Part shown: positions 33,036-45,372 of the stretch, in pieces
Layout: each line of letters starts with the position of its first letter
How positions within the stretch are numbered: the stretch's first letter is position 1
Assembly (NCBI GenBank): GCA_018907035.1
Contig: JACCIC010000165.1
Span: 1 to 64,000 of the forward strand
Reading direction: 5' to 3'
DNA from: Sycobia sp. Sy_11
Taxonomy: Eukaryota; Arthropoda; Insecta; Hymenoptera; Epichrysomallidae
DNA: 64,000 bases
Position numbers and translations under genes: made by a program
The notes under the pieces: model-generated
Told to the model about the DNA's origin: nothing
The model's input: only the letters and a program-made list of their open reading frames with translations
Databases searched by the model: none

Positions 33036-33665
33036 TTAAGGAGAATCGACGTTCCGCGAGTGGTTCAACTGGTTCAAAAGTGGTGATTTTGAAGTTCAAG
33101 ACAAGGATCGCTCCGGAAAGCCGAAAAGTTTTGAAGACGATCAATAGGCGCTTTGCTGATGGAAGATTCATGTTAGATTCAAAAAGATCTTGTTGCTCCA
33201 TTGGGCGTCACGCAACAAAATGTCTCTGCGTCTAACAGAATTGAGATTTATTCAAAAGGTGGGAAACTCGGTATCGAACCAATTAAAGCCGAGAGATGCC
33301 GAATGGCGAATTTGCATATCGGAAATGTTGCATTATTTTTGCATCGTATTATCACTGATGATGAAAAATGGCTGTATTATGATAACCCAAAACGCACAAT
33401 ATTTTATACAAAGCACGGCGAGCCTGCCTAGTCGATGCCGAAACGAAATATTCATGTAAATAGGGTATTTTATGCATCTGATGGGATCAAAGACGTCCTA
33501 TATTACAAAATGTGTTCGAATGGTCGAACCATAAAGGGGCCATTATATCGATCCCAACCTATTCGTCTGAAGCGAGTATTACAGGAAAAACTGCTGGAAT
33601 ATGAGCGCAGACATGAGTCCGTCATTTTAAGTCAATTCTGCATCATCCGCCTTACAGTTGAGTCA
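33036..33665 (+). pseudogene. Mariner transposase fragment
   Basis: FREWFNWFKSGDFEVQDKDR (about 33055-33115), then IITDDEKWLYYDNPKR (about 33348-33395), then a C-terminal piece with RRHESVIL, spread over three frames. It lacks both TIRs. The D in TDDEKW is preserved. Confidence 0.75.
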
Positions 33666-34092
33666 TACCTTCAAATTTTCCCTATAGTATTCTTGACGTA
33701 TGCGGTTCAATGTTTTTGAAACATCTCTGTGTCTGTAAATTAAAATTTAATATCTCCTATATTTCTTGATTTTGAGTAGTCAATATATTATATCTCTTTT
33801 ATCCTCATATTGAAATGATCTTTTATTTTCCAAAGTGTTAACAATATGTTTAAACCTAGCTTATCGTCGTTGCGGACATTCATTCTGTTCATATAAACCA
33901 ATTTTCGAAGTTACTTGGCCAGTTTTTTGTTCTTTTTTTTGTAATTTTTTTGTATTTTTTAGCTTTTATATTATCTTTTTTATCAGTAATTAACTCTTGC
34001 TTGTCGTGATTTTGCAAAAACGGGAGTTCTACACTCTTTTTCGATTTAAATGCATAAAAATTGGAGGCTTGTTTGCTCTTCTTAAAAATATT
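33666..34092. other. AT-rich spacer
   Basis: Nothing recognised. Confidence 0.4.
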
Positions 34093-35194
34093 AAGAGGCG
34101 AACTTAGTTTCCGACCTCCACGTTTAGATGTCGATATAAGTAATACGAAAAGTCAAATTTGTCAGATCTAGTACTTATTTTTTAGTTTTGGCATTTAACA
34201 ATAAAATTCTGTTAACCGGCGCCATCGTTTGTGTAAACAGTATAATGTTTTGATCAGTGAAATAAGAATCGTGATAAATTGTTTTTTCGACGTGTCGAAA
34301 GTTTTGCACTATTTTAATTTGAAAAAAAGTGTAGCAGAAACTTATCGATTGCTTTAAGAAAGTTATCAAGCTTCATCGCTTATAACATGTAAAGAGTGGT
34401 TTCAGCGGTTTAGAATTGGAAATACTGATGTTAATGACAAAGAACGTTCTGGACAACCGAAAAAGTTTGAAGAGTGAATTGAAAGCATTTTTGGACGAAA
34501 ATTCAGCTTAAACGCAGAAAGAACTTGCTAATAAGTTAGGAGTCAGTGGCAGAGCAGTTGGTAAAAGTTTACATGCGATGGGAAATATCCATCAAAAAGT
34601 ACCATGATGAATCGATACAACATTGCACTGCCTTTGTTCGCCAGGCAAAAAAAGAAGAGTTTTCTGTGGTGTATTGTGACTGGCGATGAAATTGGATCTA
34701 CCTTGACAATCCTAAGCGTAAAAAGTCATGCGTGGACCCAGGCCAACCGTCCATATCGACACCAAAACGAAACATCCACGGCCAAAAGATATTGCTGTGC
34801 ATTTGGTGGCACCAACAGGGTGTGCTGTACTATGAGTTGCTAAATCCGAATGAAATCGTCACTGCCGGGATATACAAATGATAACGGAATGATTTGCTAC
34901 AGAAATTGATCGAACATAGATTAGCAATCGCGAGCAATAAACGAAAAGTCATTCTCTTGCATGACAAATCTCGTCTACGTTACTAAAGCCGTCAAAAACA
35001 CACTTTTGGTGTTTGAATGGGAAGTGTTGCCGCACCCATCGTACTCGACAGGCATAGCGCCTTTTGACAGACATACCACCTATTCAGATCGATGCAGCAG
35101 GACCTCGATGGGATGGGAAAGTTAACGTGTATCCATTTTCCATCATAAATGTCCTTTTTTCGTTAAAAAAGGTTGGAAATTAAGTTTGCCTCCT
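34093..35194 (+). mobile_element. Mariner element, family M3, full length but decayed
   Basis: Left TIR AGAGGCGAACTTAGTTTCCG matches the right end (reverse complement AGGAGGCAAACTTAATTTCC). Transposase remnants on the + strand are KEWFQRFRIGNTDVNDKERS, IVTGDE and WEVLPHPSYSTGIAPFDRH, with many stops and frameshifts. A truncated relative is at 44049-44390. Confidence 0.8.
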
Positions 35195-35199
35195 AATAT

Positions 35200-35430
35200 C
35201 TGCGTTAAAAAATTAGGAGAAATTTTGTAACGCATTTTTACTCCCCTTCGAAAATTTAGTTTTAGAAAAATTCGAAATATTTCTGTTCCCCTTTGAAAAC
35301 TGAGCGTTAGAAAAATCAAGGGCATATTTGCTTCCCTCTTAAAATTAGTGTTAGAAAAATTTTTGCCTTCTTTTAAAAATTCAATGTTACAAATATTGGG
35401 GTCATCCTTGCTCCCCTTTCAAAACGGAGA
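35200..35430. repeat. Degenerate tandem repeat, about 46-bp period
   Basis: Four to five copies of (C)TCCCCTTTGAAAAnnTAGnGTTAGAAAAAT, varying in length. Non-coding. Confidence 0.6.
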
Positions 35431-35583
35431 AGCCACATTTTTAAGTAATTTCTGATGATTCTTGTAGTTTTCGTAAAATTGATATCTCTTTTCTACCGGA
35501 TTACGAAACATCGCATCTGTATGTGTATTCGTTTTTCCTGTATTATAAACTATGTTGTACTTACATTTTGACAGTTTGAATCA

Positions 35584-36490
35584 TCACTTAATTACTTTTG
35601 TATTCAAGTCTGTCTTTTTAAACCACAATAAAGGCTGATGATCTGTTACGAGTGTGAAAATTTTTGCAAAAATATATGGCCTAAAAGTTTGATTTGCATG
35701 AGTATCGCAAGGCTTCCTTCTCGCAAACCTTATATCGCAGTTTGGAGCCACATGAAACGCTAAGTGTATAGGCAGTAGGCTGTTCTTTGCCACTTTTTCC
35801 CTGTGACAATATACCACTAATTGAATAACCCGTGCATCCTTAGTTATGATAAAAGGTTTATCCATATCGAAAAATCGAAGCACGGGCGCAGTACACACTG
35901 CGCGTTTAAATTGTTGAAATGCATTTTCTGCGTTATCGCCCCAAAGAAATGTTTAATTGTTATAAATTTAAATTATTCTAAGTAAATTCGTCAAAGGTTT
36001 TTAGCAAAATCCCTTAGAAACAGTCGATAGTAGTCAGGAATACTTAAAAATTGCCGTATATTTTTAATGTTTTTCGGACGCGAAAATCTTTCAACAGCTT
36101 TCAAGATCTTGGGATCTGGAGTAAGTCCATTCTCGCTATGAACATGGCCTAAATATGTTACTTTCTTGCAAAATCTTGTATATACCCGGTTCTAATTTTC
36201 AATTGGCATTTCGAAATTGTTGCATTACTTTTTTGAACAACTTGGCGTGTCATCTAAAAATTTAGTGTAGATGACAATGTCGTCCATGTATTCGTAAATG
36301 TCCTTTCCTGTAAGACTTACTTGGGTGAAATTTTTTGTACGTTGATATTCAACACCCGCATTTTTTAAACCGAATAACATTCGTGCGAACTCAAAATGAT
36401 CATCAGACGTCTAAAATGCTGTTTTATCCATACCTTCCGGGCTCATGGGAATATGATGAAACCCAGATCAAAGAGCGTGGTCGCGCTCTG
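35584..36490 (-). pseudogene. pol: Gypsy element B pol: RT C-terminal half and RNase H
   Basis: On the - strand the text runs SPEGMDKTAF, FEFARMLFGLKNA, YMDDIVIYTKF (YxDD box), VTYLGHVHSENGLTPDPK and, at 35898-35584, an RNase H segment with TDHQPLLWFKKTDLNTKV. Several frameshifts and stops. The upstream half of the same RT is at 42125-42490; the two halves are separated by inserted DNA (see the nested-insertion finding). Confidence 0.8.
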
Positions 36491-36499
36491 ATGGTAAGT

Positions 36500-36798
36500 A
36501 TGGGTATTCAGCCTGCAGGCGACCGTGTTATATATACATTGATATTGGGTTTCGAAATTTTCAAATAATTATTGCGTCAATATTAACCCATTATCTTACT
36601 TCTGATTATGCTTAAAACAAAGCTATTCCGTTATACTTCAATTTAAAAAACGTTTTAAATAAAAAACTTTTATTATACTAAAGTTATTAAGCAGTGAATT
36701 TTTTCACCTCCCTTTTTGTTATACTCACTAGATTTGCATAATTTCCGGCAGTAACTAACTAAATCAAGTGGGCCGATAGCGCCTCGAAGGCGAGTTTG

Positions 36799-36842
<44 letters not shown>

Positions 36843-36904
36843 TACTATATACATACTATATGCAGATGTATGTATTACTACAATACTATAATGTATGTAA
36901 TACA
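36500..36904. repeat. AT-rich spacer with (TA)n
   Basis: TA run 36800-36838. A short hairpin AGAGCG/CGCTCT lies at about 36472-36490, at the junction with gypsy B. Confidence 0.5.
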
Positions 36905-37170
36905 CTCGACTACTGCAGATCATAACGTCGTGTTCGGGCGGTAGAAACAGATGTCCAAGTATGTGGGGACAACTTCCACGGGTAGTTTCGTGTTCGGACG
37001 ATAGAACACGATAGTTTTGTGTTTGAATGGTTGAATACGATGTCCAGGTGTGTCGGAACGACTTCTACGGGGAGTTTTGTGTTCAGACGCTAGAGTACGA
37101 TGTCCAGGTGTGTTGCAACGACTTCTATAGGGAGTTTCGTATTGGGACGGTATTTCGTGTTGTATGTCGC
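36905..37170 (+). repeat. Second array of the 60-bp minisatellite
   Basis: About four units (acttctacggggag, gtgttcgga, gatgtccaggtgtgt) in the same orientation as 8660-9310. Confidence 0.75.
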
Positions 37171-37224
37171 GATAACAACACATGTTTAATCTTACCGAAT
37201 TCATTTTCAAAGGCAAAAGCAGAT

Positions 37225-37715
37225 ATGCCGTTTAAATTACTCTTTAAAATTGCCTTCTGCCATAATATAAAATAATGTAGGTATGGTGTATTCGAATTCC
37301 TTATCATTCGAAACTTCTCTTTAATGTAATACATTTATCAATATAGTCAATGTATTGTATTTATTTATATAAATGAAATGTTTTCCTAATTAGACTTTTC
37401 AGTCAATTACACATAAATGTGCGATTCTTAAAAAACAACTTATAGCTTTATTATTTCTAAATATTTATAATTTAAACAAAAGAAAGTATTGAAATCAATT
37501 TCTACATAGTCAAGTATATGTAAATATGTATGAGTATCAATTCGTGTAAGTTTCGAAATGATTACTTATTATTATTCAATAAAAAAGTTGCTTATTAAAA
37601 GTGTACCCATGCACTCATTTATTTATGACGTGGGAATACAGTACTATGAAAATATAATTAAAAAATTATTTTGACAAGTACTTGCGGGCCCGTCTTTGAA
37701 AAGCTTATGGTAATT
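37225..37715 (+). repeat. Left arm of a large inverted repeat
   Basis: Reverse-complement match to 41670-42125. Shared landmarks include GGTGTATTCGAATTCCTTATCA, the TTCCTAATTAGACTT region, AAAAAGTTGCTTATTAAAAG and CTTGCGGGCCCGTCTTTGAAA. Confidence 0.85.
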
Positions 37716-38582
37716 TAAATAGTTAAGAAATGTTGAGGAACAGTATCATTTACAGAAGAGTGCATAAAATAAACTTTAGTTCCCAGTTCGTCGAATGAAT
37801 TAAAATTACTTATAGGTTGGATATTTACGAATTTTTGTAAAAAGACATTGAATAATTTAATTTATTTTTATTAATGTAAATACTTTATTTTCTCGAAGAA
37901 ACTTAAATCTAGTACAAAACTATTAGTATGAGTTAGGAGTTAATAAATAGTAGAACTCAAAAATCAGTAACAAAATTATTAGATTTACCTACGGTCCAGT
38001 CTATATAACATCGATGTCTTTAAAATTTCTACCTATGAATGCATAATTGTTTAAATATTGTAAACTTTTATAAGTAAGTCCAGTTAAATTACAAAATAAA
38101 GAAGATGACTTCGGTAATGTTTGTTGTCATCATGATTTTTAAATATATATCAATTTTTAACATAATTTTCGTTTTTGTATTTCAGTATCTTATACTTAAT
38201 GTAAACTACTACTTCTAAGATCACTATGCTCTATTTAAGAGCAAAAGCATTAATATTGAAAAAATGATCATTACTCAGATCATCAGTTACGTTTTCATAA
38301 CATTACAATTATTTTGTCAAATAAATTTTCAGTATTTTTACAAGATTCTACTAGTGATTTGATAAAAGGCACAACATTTATTGAAACTGCAAACTGGTTT
38401 TCAACTGATTTTAAAATGATTTTAAATAATTTTCTTCATTAATGATTTTTGTTATTGCAAATGATTTAAACTGATTTTAAACGGTTTTCAAATGACTCAT
38501 GTAAAAGAGTCCAATGATTTTACAGAGTAAACGGGACCCAAGTGTAATTTTATATGAGTATGTCGCGTCCTGCGATGTTATG

Positions 38583-38646
<64 letters not shown>

Positions 38647-39555
38647 AAGTATATATATACACACGTATGTTGAACTAATTTTCATGGCTTGGTACAAGCG
38701 CCTTTTTTCTTATCGCCGAGGGTACCCGGACACCCTGTTGTCGGAAACTGAGCGTCGACGCTGACCTCGGAGGAAAGTTCGCGAATCAACGCCGAATATT
38801 AACTGTCGAAATTTCTCATTACAATCGACGTTAATATTAAATTTGTAATTTTTAAAATTAAAAAAGAACGTAGAGACAAAATCATAAATTAAAGGATGGT
38901 ATGCCATCGATACATATGCATGTGCACGTACTTTTGTTTCGATAGACTAGTTACTATGTTAAGTATGATTAATAAAATATTAATTATTATAAGTACCATG
39001 ATGGATTAACAAACTTTTAAATATATATTAGAGTATGATATAATGTATGATCAGTTTAATAATTGTAAAATGTATAACAAACCAAACAATTTAGATTAAT
39101 AATGTTAGTCCAATTACGATATTATGCTAATAGAATGTTAATAACAATATACTAAGTTAATAGAATGTTAATAACAATATACTTGTAAAATATATAAAAT
39201 AAATCGAATAATAGACTAAGTGATTTCTAACTTATAGTATAAAAATTAGTTTGGTTAATAATAAAAGATTACGTAAATAATTATAACGTAGAGCAAAACC
39301 GAAATATTAAGATTAATAATATTAGTTCAGAATATTAGTAGTTATGTACTTTATAAGATACGTAAAATAAATTAAATAATAGAGTAAGAGTTCTAACTTA
39401 TGGTATAAAGATTAGTTTAGCTAATAAAATAAGAGATTATCTATAATTAATAATTATAAACGTAACAAACGGTTAAGGTTTTAATTAAAGATCGTATTTT
39501 ATAATGTCGCTATAAGTTTTTTGTTCATGATCATAGCAGATGCGTTATATTTAAA
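37716..39555. other. AT-rich interior of the inverted repeat
   Basis: TA run 38587-38642 and a short direct duplication of AATAGAATGTTAATAACAAT near 39130-39180. No gene recognised. Confidence 0.5.
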
Positions 39556-39691
39556 AATTAAATATTGTAAGAAAGCGAACGAAGGAGTTTATATATAAAC
39601 GAAATTTGACCCCTTCATTGGCTTTCCCTACGATCGCTCAGATGAATTTCCACGAAAATTTTGGACCGCCTTTTTTTACTTTGTCCAGACC

Positions 39692-39735
39692 ACATATAAA
39701 TAGGAGTCGGACGAAGCGAAAAATCACTGCCGGTC
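39692..39735 (+). promoter_or_regulatory. TATA-type core promoter in the LTR-like unit
   Basis: CATATAAATAGGAGTCGG followed about 30 nt later by ATCACTGCC, an initiator-like TCA. The spacing fits a polymerase II promoter pointing right. Confidence 0.45.
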
Positions 39736-39769
39736 GGAATTTCAACTAGGTCAGATCGATCCCGTAGTT

Positions 39770-39965
39770 ATAACCCTTAGAATTTTTTCGTGATTTTCGG
39801 ACTTAGAATTTTTCCAACTTTTTCGGACTTAGAATTTTTTCGGCATTTTTGGACTTAGAATTTTCTCGTGATTTTCGGACTTAGAATTTTTTAGTCATTT
39901 TCGGACTTTGAAAATTTTCGACATTTTAGGACTTAGGATTAATCTGACCTAGATTTTTTTTCTTG
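39770..39965 (+). repeat. Short tandem array of CGGACTTAGAATTTTTTCG
   Basis: Six to seven units of about 28-30 bp, degenerate. An oppositely oriented relative is at 30495-30725. Confidence 0.75.
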
Positions 39966-40182
39966 GGATTTTTAACTTTTGAAACAGTTTGTATTTTTCA
40001 GGTTTTGAAATTTTCGTGTTTCTCGAAATTCATCTTGTAGTGTTAACTAACATTGTATACCCGACTTATCTCTAGTTTATTTTTATATATTATACGGTTG
40101 AATAAGACGTACTTCAGAAAAGTAAATAAATAGTATGTAATCAACAATATTTATCGTTTATCCTTATTACCTGTATTTTTTT

Positions 40183-41326
40183 GAGTAGGCTAAACGGGTG
40201 GGACTCTCGTAGTCCTGTACACGGAAGCCACTCCACTAACTTTTCTGAGTAGTCTAAACGGGTGGGACTCTAGCAGTCCTGTACACGGAAGCCACTCCTA
40301 TATTTTTCTGAGTAGGCTAAGCGGGTGATGCGCTAGCAGTCCTGTACATGGAAGCCACTCCACTAACTTTTCTGAGTAGGCTAAACGGGTAGGGCGCTAG
40401 CAGTCCTGTACACGGAAGCCACTCCACTAACTTTTCTGAGTAGGCTAAACGGGTGGGACTCTAGCAGTCCAGTACATGGAAGCCACTCCGCTGATTTTTC
40501 TAAGTAGGCTAAACGGGTGGGACTCTAGCAGTCCTGTACACGGAAGCCACTCCTATATTTTTCTGAGTAGGCTAAGCGGGTGGTGCGCTAGCAGTCCTGT
40601 ACATGGAAGCCACTCCACTAACTTTTCTGAGTAGGCTAAACGGGTAGGGCGCTAGCAGTCCTGTACACGGAAGCCACTCCTGTATCTTTCTGAGTAGGCT
40701 AAACGGGTGGGGCGCTAGCAGTCCTGTACACGAAAGCCACTCCTATATTTTTCTGAGTAGGCTAAACGGGTGGGGCGCTAGCAGTCCTGTACATGGAAGC
40801 CACTCCTGTATCTTTCTGAGTAGGCTAAACGGGTGGGGCGCTAGCAGTCCTGTACATGGAAGCCACTCCTGTATCTTTCTGAGTAGGCTAAACGGGTGGG
40901 GCGCTAGCAGTCCTGTACACGGAAGCCACTCCTATATTTTTCTGAGTAGGCTAAACGGGTGGAGCGCTAGCAGTCCTGTACATGGAAGCCACTCCTGTAT
41001 CTTTCTGAGTAGGCTAAACGGGTGGGGCGCTAGCAGTCGTGTATACGGAAGCCACTCCTGTATCTTTCTGAGTAGGCTAAACGGGTGGGACGCTAGCAGT
41101 CCTGTACATGGAAGCCACTCCTGTATTTTTCTGAGTAGGCTAAACGGCTGGGGCGCTAGCAGTCCTGTACACGGAAGCCACTCCACTAACTTTTCTGAGT
41201 AGTCTAAACGGGTGGGACTCTAGCAGTCCTGTACAAGGAAGCCACTCCGGTAGTTTTGCTGAGTAGGCTAAACGGGTGGGACTCTCGTAGTCCTGTACAC
41301 GGAAGCCACTCCTTTCGTCGTAGTAG
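40183..41326 (+). repeat. 63-bp minisatellite, about 18 units
   Basis: Core words per unit: GAGTAGGCTAAACGGGTGG, GCTAGCAGTCCTGTACA, GGAAGCCACTCC. Two spacer types alternate (ACTAACTTTTCT and TATATTTTTCT or TGTATCTTTCT). Because 63 is divisible by three, the - strand stays open and gives repeated EWLPCTGLLA peptides, which I regard as an artefact. Confidence 0.95.
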
Positions 41327-41665
41327 ATAAGACTGGGGAAAAGAATCTTAGTACGGGAGCATATATACGAAGTCAAGTTACGAATTAGGTAGTAACTTGC
41401 GATTTACAGATCAGCCAAGACTGCCTAGGTTCGATATCCATCTAAAACGCGTACACCTCGGCTCACCGGCCCCACATCCCTGGCTAGTAGTCGAGAGACT
41501 AGGCCAAAAATAGGGGCAAATTACTGACCGGTCTTTCGCGGAAGCAAATCGTCGCGCATAGAACCGGGTGGGCACTCGTCATTATATATGAGTACGTATA
41601 TATAGTGCGGGACGTCACAAGTAGTTATTTTGTGGAAAAAATGAAATAATTTTGTATCTACAATC
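41327..41665. other. GC-richer non-coding tail up to the inverted-repeat arm
   Basis: 41400-41619 is mixed composition and ends at the GACGTCACA end of the LTR-like unit. Confidence 0.4.
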
Positions 41666-41669
41666 CCCA

Positions 41670-42125
41670 TGTTTACCAAAAAACTTTTCAAAGACGGGCC
41701 CGCAAGCGCATGTCAAAATAATTTTTAAATTATATTTTCATAGTATTGTATTCCCACGTTATAAATAAATGAGTGCCTAGGCAGACTTTTGATAAGCAAC
41801 TTTTTTATTGAATAATAATAGTAAAGTAGTCACTTCGAAACTTACATGAATTGGTACTCATACATATTTATTCAATACTTTCTTCTGTTTAACTTAGAAA
41901 TACTTACAAATAATAAAAGTATAAGTTGTTTTTTAAGCATCGCACGTTTATGTGTAATTGACTGAGAAGTCTAATTAGGAAAACATTTCATTTATATCGC
42001 TAAATACAATACATTGATTATATTGACAAATGTATTACATTCAAGAGCAGTTTCAAATGATAAGGAATTCGAATACACCAGACTTGCCGTATTCTATACT
42101 ATTGTAAAAAGTAATTTTAAAGAGA
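41670..42125 (-). repeat. Right arm of the large inverted repeat
   Basis: Reverse complement of 37225-37715, diverged by scattered substitutions. Its outer end (TTTTAAAGAG) lies directly at the junction with gypsy B RT. Confidence 0.85.
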
Positions 42126-42490
42126 TACATCGCAGTGTAGTATTTTGCTAGGCCGACGGTATCAAGAATCTCCACAATATTGTACAATGGATAAGCGATT
42201 GCTACTGTTAATTTAATTTAACGCTCTAAACTGGGCCACTATCCGCCATCTACGTATCTGCTACATTTTTCTTGGGACAACAAAACTAATTCTATAGTGA
42301 GTTATTATGCCTTTTAAAATAATTCTTAAACCTGTATATTTACTTTGTCTTTTAGAGCATGGGATAGTCGATACTCTCACGCATTTATTTATCGTTCGGC
42401 CCTTATAGTATATTTAACTGTATTACTAATATCTTATGCGTTTTCTAAATCCCTACCAATTTGGGGTTTCAGTCCATTACAAAAGTATTC
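42125..42490 (-). pseudogene. pol: Gypsy element B pol: RT N-terminal half
   Basis: The - strand text includes KDKVNIQV, RYVDGG, IAYPLYNIVEILDTVGLAKYYTA, matching the part of Ty3/gypsy RT immediately upstream of the text found at 36490. Stops and frame changes are present. Confidence 0.7.
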
Positions 42491-42498
42491 TATTATTA

Positions 42499-43690
42499 TT
42501 GGGTGTATGAGTAAGTTTCCAGCGTTTTTTCCAAAATGTGACGTTTTATTATGAAAACATGGTTACATATCTTTTAATCAAAGTATCGTTCATCAGAAGT
42601 TGTAACTTTTTCGCATCTTTCTGGTAATTTATGAATTCCAGACCAAAAAAATTTTCTCGTCTTTCAAGCTCAAGAACGTATTGATTCAATTTTAGATTCC
42701 CTTTAATGAATGGAAGCGTGTTCCCGTAACAGCGTTCTGCATTGATAGAAAGAAATGGTAATCAGATGGTGTCAAGTCTGGGATGTAAGGCGACTGAGGC
42801 AAAATTTCTCATTCACTAATCTCAAACTAGTTTTTATCCAAACCCGCAGCAAGTGTCAGAGATTTATTGTGATGAAAACTGACGGGCCCATATCTGGTCT
42901 CATATTCTGGCCATTTTTCCTGTAATGTTGCTTCCAAGAATAAGGTTCGTTCGATACCATGGTCCCTTGACGGTGTGGCCACTTGGAAGCATTTCGTAGT
43001 ATATAACACGCTTTTGATCTCACTATATGCAGAGCATGACCTTATTTACGTGAATAATTCATAAATATTCGGCTTTGTCTAGGATTTTCAACGTTTAGGG
43101 CTCTCATAATAAATCCATTTTTCATCACCATTGATAATACGTTGTAAAAATGAGATTTTTATACCTCTAGAGTAATATTTTGAACATCCAATTTTGTCAT
43201 TCGGTATCTCTCGGCCTCAATTCATTTGGCACCGAGTTTCCAACCTTTTGAATGAATCCCAATGCTGGTAGACGCAGCGAAACGTCTTGTTGCATGACAC
43301 CTATTAATGAAACAAGTTCTTCTTGAATCTCAAGTAGATCCTTTTCCAGCAAAGCGACTTATTCCTCGTCTTCCAAAATTTTGGACTTGCCAGAGCATTC
43401 CTTGTCTTTAATTTCAAAAACATCACATTTGTACCGTTTGAAACACTCGGCACGTCGATTCACCAATATATTCCGCCCCACAAGTTTCCGAAAGCAAATG
43501 ATTGGCCTCAAATACACTTTCCTCACATTAACGAATATAAGCAGCGTTTCTTGCAAATGACGTTTATTTGCTTGAAGCCTGGCATGATTTTTTTCGATAC
43601 AATAAATGGCACCGAAAGAAATGCTTGATTATAAAGCAGCAAGATTGTTGACAAATACACAACCTACAAATATCACACACGAGGTCTGAC
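42499..43690 (-). mobile_element. Mariner element, family M4, decayed
   Basis: The left end TTGGGTGTATGAGTAAGTTT resembles a mariner TIR. On the - strand are an N-terminal piece (43556-43359: ECFKRYKCDVFEIKDKECSGK) and a catalytic piece (43009-42827: VSFHHNKSLTLAAG, in place of the usual HHDNARPHTA). The second catalytic Asp is lost. No right TIR was recognised. Confidence 0.75.
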
Positions 43691-44048
43691 ATAATATGTA
43701 TAATAATTGAAAAACTTTATCAGAGTCTCTATTACTGATTTAGTTTATTATGTCTATGATTTCTTAGATAATTTAATGTATAATAGTAAAAATTTGTTGC
43801 AACCAAAAATATAATTATATCATGCACAATTTCTTCAAAATCATGGTTACAAATTTAAAAAGATCAGTTTCTTCTCATGTTGTTTGCATAGTCATTCCTT
43901 AATTTAGAATGGCAAGGACATATAACTTTGATTACAGTTATTGCTGCATATTAGTTACCACTATATACAAACTGTTATTTTAACCAATAATGTACATGGT
44001 ACATTTTAGTACAATAGTAAGTACAATGGTAGATTCTAGTCAGTAAAA
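43691..44048. other. AT-rich spacer
   Basis: Nothing recognised. Confidence 0.4.
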
Positions 44049-44390
44049 TATTAGAAGGCGAATTTTGTTTCCGATCTTTTTTAACGAAAAAAAGAACATT
44101 TATGATGGAGAATGGATACACGTTAGCATAATCAAAATATTTCCGTCATTTTCTACTACTTTTTCCTATCTCTCTGACAATATGGCGATACCGTGGCGAA
44201 ACAACGATGGCGGTTTCGAGGCGATCCAACCATCCATAAATTCTGGTACTTCTTGAACATGTCGGAAGTGCGTATCAATGAGGTTGTGCTGCATCGATCT
44301 GAATAGGTGGTAATCGAAAGGCACTATGTCTAGCGAGTATGCTGGGTGCGGCAATGCTTCCCATTCGAGCTCCAACAAAATAACTCTGTC
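44049..44390 (-). mobile_element. Truncated mariner, family M3
   Basis: Begins TTAGAAGGCGAATTTTGTTT, matching the M3 TIR. The - strand encodes WEALPHPAYSLDIVPFDYHLF (the third catalytic Asp region) and RHVQEVPEFMDGWIASKPP. The other end is missing. Confidence 0.75.
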
Positions 44391-44585
44391 AAAAAATGAA
44401 AGATCCTTTACAGAAATGATCCGCGTATTGATTATGTCCTACAGATTCTAATGATATTTTTTAATCTAAATGTTAATGGTAATTTTGAGAAAATATATAA
44501 TTACAGAAGCGGTCATATTGTGTTTTGCGAGAAGTATAAAGTCATTGACCCCCTTTTAGTACCTATCTTGTTTTCAAATTGATGG
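44391..44585. other. AT-rich spacer
   Basis: Nothing recognised. Confidence 0.3.
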
Positions 44586-44589
44586 CGTG

Positions 44590-44850
44590 AGTTAAAATTT
44601 AAGAACCATTTGATCATGTACTTTTTTATACCATTTAAAGTTTACTCTATTATTAATAACTTTAATAACATTGACGTCCAAATAACTTAATTTAATTTTT
44701 GATTCTCTATCTTTTGTAAATTTAATTCTGGCATGGGTAGAATGAAAAACATATACCATTTCGTTTACAAAACATTCTGTGGAATTGTAAAGGCATTGTC
44801 ATCATCATATTTTTGATAGATGATTGATTCAAAATGTTATAAATTACTCA
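44590..44850 (-). pseudogene. Penelope-like element RT fragment
   Basis: On the + strand AGTTTACTCTATTATTAATA, TTGACGTCCAAATAACTTAA and CATTTCGTTTAC match, in order, the 63670-63800 part of the Penelope-like element near the right edge (RT C-terminal LSFLDVxVIxVxNNRVxF). Only this segment is recognisable. Confidence 0.6.
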
Positions 44851-45372
44851 TTAATATTATTATTGAACGTTGCTTGATTCTAAATAATCGTGCTAATCAA
44901 CAACTGACGTTTACGATGTATTCGTAAGAAAGCCCATGTAAGTTTTTACAGAGACGAATTCGTCAGTTGTTTAAAGCGGGGACTTATATATAGAGCTATG
45001 ATAGGGTTTATAAATGAAATCTCTTGCAGTTGGATCAAATAAACAGCTCTGATTTGCATGCGTGATTATATTATATCCTTTTAAATATCTTTGAATAATT
45101 TTTCTTAAAACTTTTTTGTTGACTAACCAAAAACTAAACAATATGTCGATAATCAATATCTTTGACTTCTACAAATGAAAAACACAGTATGTATTCATGA
45201 AGCTTTTTATCGAAATAAATATTCAGATATATCAGATATATAGTATTTCTTATTTTAACTTGTAAGAAGCAGTTTCTCATTTTTTGTTACTTTAATAAAA
45301 CATAATATAATAATATATTTTTAATAGTATTTCATTAATACAATATAATATTTTCTTTATTTCATTGAATAG
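44851..45372. other. End of intron 1
   Basis: AT-rich. The acceptor TTTCATTGAATAG lies at 45360-45372. Confidence 0.6.

Larger units (their letters stand above)
39560..41619 (+). repeat. Candidate LTR-like unit with promoter, poly(A) signal and minisatellite
   Basis: Has a TATA box (39694), AATAAA (about 40126), a 63-bp minisatellite and a right end GACGTCACA at 41611-41619, identical to the last nine bases of LTR A read in its own direction. The left boundary is not defined; TGTAAGAAAGCGAACG at about 39566 or TGTTGTCGGAAACTG at about 38737 are possible starts. Confidence 0.35.

Noticed and set aside
40932..41376. Repeat protein with EWLPCTGLLA units on the - strand
   Set aside because: It is a minisatellite whose 63-bp period keeps one frame open; there is no start context, variation is not codon-biased, and unit length slips.
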